DNA from: Strix aluco
Taxonomy: Eukaryota > Chordata > Aves > Strigiformes > Strigidae
Direction: 5' to 3'
DNA: 64,000 nucleotides
Assembly: GCF_031877795.1 (NCBI RefSeq)
Contig: NC_133940.1
Coordinates: 9,983,985-10,047,984, forward strand
Part shown: positions 56,092 through 64,000 of the stretch, piece by piece
Position numbering within the stretch: the stretch's first letter is position 1
Layout of the letters: the number at the start of each line of letters is the position of its first letter
Position numbers and translations under genes: made by a program
The notes under the pieces: model-generated
Seen by the model: the letters and a program-made list of their open reading frames with translations, nothing else
Told to the model about the DNA's origin: nothing
The model's database searches: none

Positions 56092-56612
56092 TTGGCTGGG
56101 GTAGAGTTCATTTTCTTCACAGTATGGGGCTGTGGTTTGGGTTTGTGCTGACAGCAGTGTTGATAGCACAGGCATGTTTTCGTTACCGCTGGGCAGCGCT
56201 GACACAGAGTCAAGGCCTTTTCTGCTCCTCACCCCGCCCCACCAGCGAGGAGGCTGGGGGTGCACAAGGAGCTGGGAGGGGGCACAGCGGGGACAGCTGA
56301 CCCCAACTGACCCCAGGGACATCCCAGGCCATGTGGCATCATGCTCAGCATATAGAGCTGGGGGAAGAAGGGGGAAGGGGGGACGCTGGGAGTGACGGTG
56401 TTTGTCTCCCCAAGCCACCGTGGAGCCCTGCTTCTCTGGGGATGGCCGAGCACCTGCCTGCCCATGGCAAGGGGTGAACGGATTCCTTGGTTTGCTTTGC
56501 TTGTGTGCGCGGCTTTTGCTTTACCTGTCTTTATCTCAACCCACAAGTTTTCTCTCTTTTACCATTCCCATGTCCTCCCCCACCCCACCGCAGGGAGGCA
56601 GCGAGCGGCGGC
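56092..56612 (+). mobile_element. Solo LTR of the same avian retroviral family, copy 2
   Basis: It begins TGTGCTGGTTTTGGCTGGGG and follows copy 1 (6561-7145) nearly base for base to about 56545, in the same orientation. Small deletions include about 10 bp near 56121 and the TTAAACTG segment near 56527. Its last part (CAGGGAGGCAGCGAGCGGCGGCCG) is a diverged form of the LTR 3' region. The terminal GGGTTAAAACACAACA is missing, so the 3' end is truncated where the UBE2A CpG island begins. Confidence 0.7.
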
Positions 56613-57720
56613 CGGGGGGAAGGGGCAGGAACACTCCTGCCGGTACGAGCGCCGCGCACCCTCCGCCGCTGGGCCGCAGCCGCCCGTCGCTGCCCGCCGC
56701 CGCCTCGGCGCCCGGGGCGGGTCCAGCCGCTCCCGCCGCCGCTAAGGGAGAAGGCGGCTCCCCCGGCCGCCCGCCCGCCCTCCGTGGCGTCACAGGCCAC
56801 GTCTCCCCCCGCCCGCCGCAGCCGTTGGTACAGCCCCCGGCCTGGGGCACCGCCCCTCGCCCCCGCGCTGCGGTGGTAGATGCTGCGCTGGGGACTCAGC
56901 GACATCCGGCTCCGCCCCCTCTCCCCGCGCCGTTGGTACATCCCGGGATCGCCCGGCAGCCGGCGCAGGAGTCGGTTCGGCCCAGGGCTCCCCCCGCCGC
57001 CTCAGTGGTAGAGGCCGCGATCGCTCCTGTTCGTCAGCGCTGCTGGTGCCTCAGTTGGAGCTCGCTGTCGCCGCCGCCGTCTCTGGGCGCCCCGTCCTCC
57101 CTCTGACAGTGTATGAGTGATCTATAACCCTGCGCCCGCCATGTCCACTCCGGCCCGTAGGCGCCTCATGCGGGACTTCAAGAGGTAACCGAGGCCGCCG
57201 GCCGAGGGGAGGCGGGGGGCGGCGGGCGGGAGGAGGACGAAGGGCCCGGCTCTACCGGGGGAGGAGGGGGGCAGCACAACATGGCGGCGGGGTAGGGCGC
57301 GCTCCGCTGATTGCGTAGCGCCGGTCGGCGCTGCCTGCCTGCGGGTTACGCTGTTTGCGCAGGGGCGTGGAGCTACCTGCCTGGGTTACGCGAAGTGCGC
57401 AGGGGCGGCCGCCGGCCGCGCGAGGGGCGCCGGAGGTGGGGGGGGCGGCGGGGCCGGTGCCTCAGCCCTCCCTGTGCCCCGTAGGCTGCAGGAGGATCCC
57501 CCGGCCGGGGTGAGCGGGGCCCCCTCCGAGAACAACATCATGGTGTGGAACGCCGTCATCTTCGGGTGAGTCGGCCGGGGGCGGGGGGCTGGGGGCGGCA
57601 GGCCGCGGGGGCCGCCGCCGCGCTGCCTCCTGGGGGGGGTCGGAGCTGGGCTGCCCGCGGCGTAACGCTGTGCTCTGCTTCTTCCCTCCTTTAGGCCTGA
57701 GGGGACCCCTTTCGAGGACG
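56613..57720 (+). promoter_or_regulatory. UBE2A: UBE2A CpG island and promoter
   Basis: About 1.1 kb of CpG-dense DNA includes exons 1-3. Within the presumed promoter or leader, the motifs TTGGTAC (about 56824 and 56932) and GTGGTAGA (about 56873 and 57005) recur alternately. No TATA box is seen. Intron 1 has a diverged 40-bp duplication with TGCGCA cores at about 57343-57410. Confidence 0.65.
57113..57127 (+). promoter_or_regulatory. Four-codon upstream open reading frame in the UBE2A leader
   Basis: ATG AGT GAT CTA TAA ends 13 nt before the main ATG at 57141. The context of the upstream ATG (AGTGTATGA) is moderate. If the transcript includes this segment, ribosomes would terminate just ahead of the UBE2A start. 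Confidence 0.6.
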
Positions 57721-60700
57721 GTAAGTGCGGCTACGTGTGGGCCTGGGGTTTGGCTTTCTCGGGACAGACTGCTGCAGTTTGACACGGCCTTGGTGTGTCA
57801 CTGCCGTGGACTTTGCAACAGGTGTGGGCTCGGGGATGGAGAAGGGACATGGGTGCATATTCACCTGACCACACAACCCTATGCTGGACTTACCTGAATC
57901 TATCTTTCTTTATTTATTTTTAATCGTACTCCAAGAAAGTGTTGTAGATTTAGATTGCTATGTTGACTGACAGAAACCTACAAATTAGTTTATAGGGGCT
58001 TTCTTGTAATCGCTAAATCTGACTATCCTAAGCCTAATTTAACATACTGTTTTAAGGATCTCCAAGCTTTGCTGTTGAACCCTGGATTGTGTTTTTAGGG
58101 ACACTCATATTTGGAATACTGTCAAAAACCTGGCATAGAACCGTTGTAGTTTGATTTGAGTTCTGTTTTTTCTGATGCTGGAAGTGTTTTGCGACTAAGT
58201 CCCAACGTGAGTCAGCTGAAGTAGGAAATGGGCTGAATGTTTGAGGAAGTTCAGAACAGATTTTTTTTGTTGTTTTTTTCCTTGGCACCTACTTCACTCT
58301 GCTACAATTGGTATCATTCAGGGTTAAAGATTAAAAGGACTTTTTAACTTTAAAAGCTGACTAAATAGATGCTTGTAACACACCTGTGTCCTAGCAGTTT
58401 CTCTCTGGCCTTACTGTCTTTTATAGCTTTACTGATGCTGTATGAATACTCTAGCATCTTTGTGAAAACTTGTTAGACATGAAATACTGTCTAACTGAAA
58501 TCAGTGATGCTTTTTTTTTTTTTTATGCTTTCAGTGCAGGCTATAATTAATCCTGGATCTCCATGACTCATGACAAAAGCATAGGAAAAATTCCTTAACT
58601 CTTATGTTGTTCTTGGCTAACTCCTTTGTCTCTGTTTATCCTTGGAGGTAACACCTGTGGGCATGCCTGTAAATTGCAGATTTTTTTTTTTCTGTAAAGA
58701 ATTTGAAGATTTTAAATATTTCAGGCCTGAGAAAACTCCAAAGACTCCAGTTACTTTTTTTAAAATATATTGGATTAATTCTGAAACTTGCTATAGTAGC
58801 TGCTTCAGAAGTCTAATGTTTAGAACTTAAGTATGCCGTATTACATAATAGAACAGATAGACTAAATCTGTTCTGTTTTCTCGTCTTGTAAACCTTAAAG
58901 AAGGCTCTCTTAAACTTCTGTGAGGGTTGCTGGAGCTGCTTAGGTTCTTGGTGCACTGCCATTAATAGCGTGATTCACTGTTTGGAGCAGAAAGCTGTCT
59001 CCTTGCAGTGTGCTAAAATGCAGGTTGTTTCTATGTTCAGGCTCTTCGAGCTCAGTGTGGGGTTAACAGATGCTATAAGGGCTTTTTTCCATATATTTCC
59101 ATTTAGTTGCAGGCTGCTTTTGAGAGCCCTGATGTACTGATTTCCTCTGTGCTTTCCACTGTGGCAGCACTGTGTCTTTATCTCAAACACTTAGGACATG
59201 TTGCACTCACAGCAGTTTGAAGTTCAAACAGATGCTTGAGTCTGCTGCTGCTGTCCTACTGCTTTGCTTGATCTAATAATATAATCTCGGTGAGAGATGG
59301 ATTGCTCTTTTCATAGCAAAGTGTGTGTTTTCACAGTATGCGCGCAGGAAAACAGATATGTCTTGCGTTGTAGGATATGCTTATCTCCTTTTCTCTGGGA
59401 CGTATCTTACATTGTGCTAGATAACAAAATACTAAGTGGTGCCTAGAGATATGGGTGGATTGGTGCCTCAACTGCGCTTTTCCATTAAGCAGGTGGAGTA
59501 GCACAGTTCAGATGCAGTTTAGCATAATGTAGGTAAAATTAAGGGAATTTTTATTTAACGGTATTGAGCTGTTAGTTTGGGCTTGTATGGTAACTGTGCA
59601 GGCCTGTGCAAGACAAAGGTACGCTGGAGCTCTAATCCTTTCCAGGAAGCCTTTGCAGGGCAGTGTTCTTCAGAAGTCGCTTTGATTTGTTGTCTTTAGG
59701 CTCTGTCACTTCTTGGTGATACTGTAAGACTTAAGATACCTTAGTTCTTGTGAAAGTAGCCTGTGAATTTTTTTTTTTTTGGTTGAACTAGAGGTGCAAT
59801 AACTTCAACATCATGAGAATCCCTGTTCTTTATACTCATTCTGGTGAGACCCTTCTCCAGTCTCAGCTTCCGAGATTTTTGGCTTTGTCTGAACTGAAAA
59901 CCTTAAGTTCAAACACGTTTGTTTACTTGCTGTGCAGCATAATGCGGCTAACAACCCTCCCTCCCCTCCACCCCCAGACTTCAGAGGGTGTTTTCACAAC
60001 TCAGTGCGCAGGCTGACTCGGCCTAGGAGCAACTACTAATTTAGATCAGCAGCATAACTTCCATCTTCTGGTTTAAGAGGACTCGATTGCAGGTGTCTGC
60101 AGTAGGACCCTGGGGATATTTACCCTGCCCTTCACCATATTTCTAAGAATCTATGTGTGTGGCATCTGAAGTGGTAGTGCTGTCACAGGGATAGAAACCC
60201 AGGCTCTCCCAGTCCTTCAGACCTGTTCTCTGAAGCTGGATGGTGATACTATGGTTAGTGCAGGATTCCTGGCTTGGAGAGGGTTAAGTAACACAGCTGT
60301 TGCAGTCTCCTGCCTTGCTGTGAGTGTGCAGGAGGCTTGAACAGAGAGAGCAAGGCGTTTGCCTTCTGTAGGGTTTGTTCCTTGCTTACAGAACACGGAT
60401 TCTGTATCCTCATGCGGGAGAGGAAGAGATCGTCCCTGCTTTATGGACAGAGGAATAGAGGGGGCTGCCCTCGCTCCTTGCAGCGAGGAGGGCCTGGCAG
60501 GGCCCTGGGCACTGCTCTGGTGGGGGACACTCAGGCCAGCGTACAGGCCATGGAGAAGCCTCCCTGTTAGCCATGCCAGAGTTTCACATCCCGAAGCAGA
60601 ATAAACAGATCAACAAGGTAAATACAAGAGAGAAAAAGGGAATGTTCTCTTAAGATCAGTGATGATCCTGATATGAATAATGAAATGAATGACAATTTTA

Positions 60701-63168
60701 AAATTGGCTGTCTAGGGTAAGTTGCAAGGAATACCAGTTGAAACCTATAAAATTAGCAACAGACTGGATGCTGAAGGCCTCATCCCCAGCAGTGTGTGTC
60801 GTGATACCTGCTTCACTTGTGTGGGCTTTCAGTGGGAGTGACCTTTGGACTTTGCTTCACTGGATCTCTGGATCTGTCCTTTAATAAAGCTCAACAGCGA
60901 GGTGTTGTGTACTGTGGAGCCCTTTCAAAGAGCCGTTGCCACTCTGGGTCTTAACTTGGAAATTTGAGTAGGTAGATGCTTCAGCTGGAAACTGTCTAGC
61001 CGCTCGCTCAGATTTGTGTTAAAAGTAATGCTGCCCTGTCCCTGGTGGGACAGATAGCTTCCCTTTCTTTCAGCAGTTTTAAATGGATTCTGAGACCAAA
61101 CTGCCCATGTTACTGATTTTTGGCCATCTTATCTATCCCCTCTGCTCCCACTTCAGTCAGTGTTCTGGAATAGCATTCATTTTCTCAAGTATGCTTGTTG
61201 AACTCTACTATTTGATGGTTTGTGCTCAGTTTTCAGCCTACTGCTTGCTTAGTCACTCTTCCACAGAAGAAAATGCCTGCTTTCCTACCTCATAAGGAGG
61301 CTACTGAGAACCAGAACTGGGGCAGGGAGAGCTGGGAATCTCTTAAGATTTAGAATCAAATCTCTAAGCGTTTGATTCCAAAGGGCCAGTGTTGCTTGGG
61401 ATTGTCACTGTGTAGGGAGGAGGGGTAGTCCTGAGCTGATGCTCGCAGCTGGTAGAAGTTGTTACTAACTTGGCTTTCAAACTGATCTTGGATCTGTCTC
61501 TGTGCCTCTGGATTAGCTGGGGTAAAGCTTGAAAGCCCCACTGCAGGCTTCTGCTAATTTGAACAATCTTAACTATGCTACTTTTGTTCCTTTTGTTTTA
61601 CAGTAAGATAGCATGCTGGGGGCTCTCTGCTCTTATGCTGTTAGGCTACTAATAAAAAACAAACATGTAAAAAATTATTTTTAGGATGTTTGGACTTCCC
61701 ACTGCTGTTCAGATAGCTGTGAAGCATCTGTACTGTGTCTTCATATGCAAACTGGGACGTCACAGCAGTGACCTTCATTTCTTGCAACTCAACATCATAA
61801 TTTATCTCCTTATAAAGGAAGGAGTCCCTTAGAAACACTGCAGGTCCTTGCTGATCTGAAAAACAGGAAAAGGGTTGAAAAAATCTCTTCTCTGGCTACC
61901 AGTTGTTGGTACATATTTGCCAGCCAAACAAAGGAATACATTAATTATATTAGTGCTGGAAAACTCCCTCACAGTAGGAAGCAAGGATGAGCTTTATATC
62001 TGAGCCCCTGAGTTTTAATTTGGGCACTGAGTGTTGAGGGGGGAAAAAAACCTGTCAGTGATACGTAAGAATGCCTTTTCAAAAAAGGTACCGTGTCCGC
62101 GCCGGCAGGTGTTAGAGCTGTTGCTGTAAGGTACGTTCCTTTTACGGGAGGGCTGTATATTTATATGAAGGTGCTTCAGATACGTCTCTCTGGACAGACC
62201 CAGGAACTCCATAAACTGCCTCCCACTTGGCTGGTCTGAGGCCACAGCATGGTAAAGAGACTCTTCCCTGTTGTGAAGTTGAGTGCGCAGCGTTCCTCAG
62301 CTACTGATTGGAATTGCCAGCAGTGCTTAGTCCCCTGGACCCATATGTATGCAGCTTAGTTGACAGACTTCTTATTCTCGGATTGTCATAGCCTGAGGAG
62401 AAGGGCCAAGATAACTTATGTTGGTGCAGGCTGTTAAAATGATTGGATTGGGACTACACGGTTTTCTGTTTCCGCTTGATTAGTCTTTCTCAAAGGAAGA
62501 GTAGTTAATGTGAAGTAAATGATCCGATTTTTATTTTAAGGTGTCTGATTTGGATGCTGTTTTCAATACTACTTTTCTACAATAAGACCTAATTACTTCA
62601 CAGTCGTTGATAAAAATGTATTTTCTTGAAATTTAAACAGGGAGGAAATAAGGAGGTCCTTGGCATGATAGCATATCCCAGTCTCTAGGACTTACTCAAT
62701 CATGGCCTGTTACACGGCTGGTTGTACACCAATGTGTGTTGTTTTCACAGTGCACTGGGATTAGGCTTTGTGGAAGAAAACCTCAAGGACAGATTTATTT
62801 CCTTACACAAACCTTTTGGTTGGGGTGGTGGTTTTGGCAGTAAAAGTCAGTCATGGGAGATAGTCTTGTACCAGTACTGTCTGGGACTTCAGAGTTAATG
62901 ATTAACTCCAAAGAGAGTAGAAGAATCACTGTAGGACTGAGCGATCTATATTCCCTCTCCAGCATGCATGTATGAGCAGAGTAGTACCGGTTTGTGTTTG
63001 TGGAGGGATACTACTTACTCATCCCCTGTGTAAATTCATTCTGAATAAAGGTTACTTATCTCTCTCTCTCAACTCCAGGAACTTTCAAACTTACAATAGA
63101 ATTCACAGAAGAATATCCGAATAAGCCACCTACTGTTAGATTTGTCTCGAAAATGTTTCATCCAAATG
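57141..63168 (+). CDS. UBE2A: Ubiquitin-conjugating enzyme E2 A (RAD6A), 5' four exons, partial at the window edge
   Basis: Exons 57141-57184, 57485-57565, 57695-57720 and 63079-63168 give residues 1-80, opening [20 protein letters not shown] and ending MFHPN; the next donor is GTAAGT at 63169. The HPN motif at 78-80 is present, but the catalytic cysteine (Cys88) and the rest of the 152-residue protein are encoded beyond the window. Diagnostic residues favour UBE2A over UBE2[22 protein letters not shown] and RFVSK, where UBE2B has PPVGVSG, IMQWN, LVIEFSEEY and RFLSK. The enzyme works with RNF20/40 to monoubiquitinate histone H2B and with RAD18 to modify PCNA. Exon 3 is only 26 nt. Truncation is due to the window end, not to a lesion. 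Confidence 0.97.
57721..63078 (+). other. UBE2A: UBE2A intron 3
   Basis: This 5.4-kb intron runs from GACG followed by GTAAGT to CTCCAG. It has T-runs (about 58511, 58681, 59769) and no exon-like or repeat-family sequence that I can recognise. Confidence 0.7.
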
Positions 63169-64000
63169 GTAAGTACTTACACAATGCTTGCTTTTTTTTT
63201 TTTTTTTTTAATATATAGCATGCTATAGTGCTGTAGAAAAGGGTCTATTTATTATAAAAGTTTCCACTATCTATTAAGCTACCAAAATTGCAGTGTGGTT
63301 CTGTGTAGTTTTGGTAAAGATGAATATGTGAGCAGTGCTCAGGCTTGAAATGAAAGGAGCCTCTTACCTTTCAGGTGTTACAGCACAGTGTTGATGAGAT
63401 GCTCTTCTCTCTCAGCTGCCTGTTGTTAAACCTCACAGAAGAGTATTTTGTACTTAAACAGCAGTGCCCTGGGCTTTTGTCTATACGTAGTGCATACGAG
63501 TGTAGTGACAGTGCTGAATGCAGTTGTCTTTCATCACTTTACTTCCCAAAAATGCCTGTAAGAATGCTACACCTTGAAATGTAGTGCTAGTTTCTAACTA
63601 CAGCCAGTGATAGTAAGATTGTTTCAGTAATCCCCTTGGTAATTAGAGGTTGGAGATGTGTGCCTTGCCTCCAAACAAGTATTAGCTTTGTGAAGAAAAA
63701 CTGGAAACTTTCCAGTGTAGTAAGTGTGTGTGTGGGTAAAGTGCACGGAGGGAAGGTTCCTCTCGAGGTGCTGTCAGAAAGGTGACTAGACACTGTCTGT
63801 GGTAGATACTTTCAGGGGAAATCTTATGTGTAAACAGCTTTTTGCTTGTGTTCTTTATTTGGTTCACTTGTGGGTAGCTTAAATTCTTTTGCCTTAAAAA
63901 TCTATTCATGGTTTTCCATAGTGGTAGTTGCAATCTTGTAGAGAAGCTTGATGTTGAAGAATAAGCAGCAGTTGACTTTAAGTACCTCAGACAGCTGTGG
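63169..64000 (+). other. UBE2A: Start of UBE2A intron 4
   Basis: The sequence after the exon 4 donor is AT-rich with a poly(T) run at about 63193-63210. No further UBE2A exon occurs before the window ends. Confidence 0.6.

Noticed and set aside
56402-57106. 234-codon frame running from the LTR into the UBE2A island
   Set aside because: It is a chance frame through LTR and CpG-rich DNA, with no similarity to retroviral or host proteins.

Overview
This is a vertebrate nuclear window, almost certainly from a bird. The evidence is GT/AG-spliced genes with CpG-island promoters, two 5'-truncated CR1 LINE copies of the avian type, and two copies of a TGTGCTGG...ACAACA LTR that I recall as common in bird genomes. 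The gene order SLC25A43(+) - SLC25A5(+) - STEEP1/CXorf56(-) - UBE2A(+) matches human Xq24. In birds that segment is expected on the chromosome homologous to chicken chromosome 4. The species cannot be named from the sequence.

Layout. From 1 to 8.2 kb, on the minus strand, lie the 3' exons of an AKAP17A paralogue (AKAP17B-like). It has an intact 513-codon last exon, but the two upstream exons carry apparent frameshifts and no RRM-encoding exon can be found. An LTR (6561-7145) sits in one of its introns. A CpG island at about 12.5-13.5 kb looks like its promoter. The interval 13.5-20 kb is intergenic with a CR1 copy. SLC25A43 occupies 20.7-40 kb in five coding exons giving 341 residues; its 13-kb third intron holds a second CR1. 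SLC25A5 (ADP/ATP carrier ANT2, 298 residues, four exons) lies at 42.98-44.72 kb behind a compact CCAAT/E-box/TATA promoter. No gene is recognisable from 45 to 51.5 kb. STEEP1 (222 residues, seven exons, minus strand) runs from 55.28 down to 52.70 kb. It faces UBE2A head to head: UBE2A starts at 57,141, and its first four coding exons (residues 1-80) are inside the window while the active-site exon lies beyond it. A second LTR copy (56,092 to about 56,612) lies between the two divergent promoters, within about 530 bp of the UBE2A start codon.

Roles. Two neighbouring genes encode inner-mitochondrial-membrane carriers: SLC25A5 exchanges ADP and ATP, and the substrate of SLC25A43 is unsettled. 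STEEP1 promotes exit of STING from the ER. UBE2A is the RAD6A ubiquitin-conjugating enzyme for histone H2B and PCNA. These are independent housekeeping genes in an old syntenic block, not an operon-like system. No new multi-gene system was found. The most notable observation is the apparently decaying, or mis-assembled, AKAP17B-like gene. Also worth checking are the LTR next to the UBE2A promoter, a four-codon uORF in the UBE2A leader, and a 20-bp minisatellite against the first STEEP1 splice donor.
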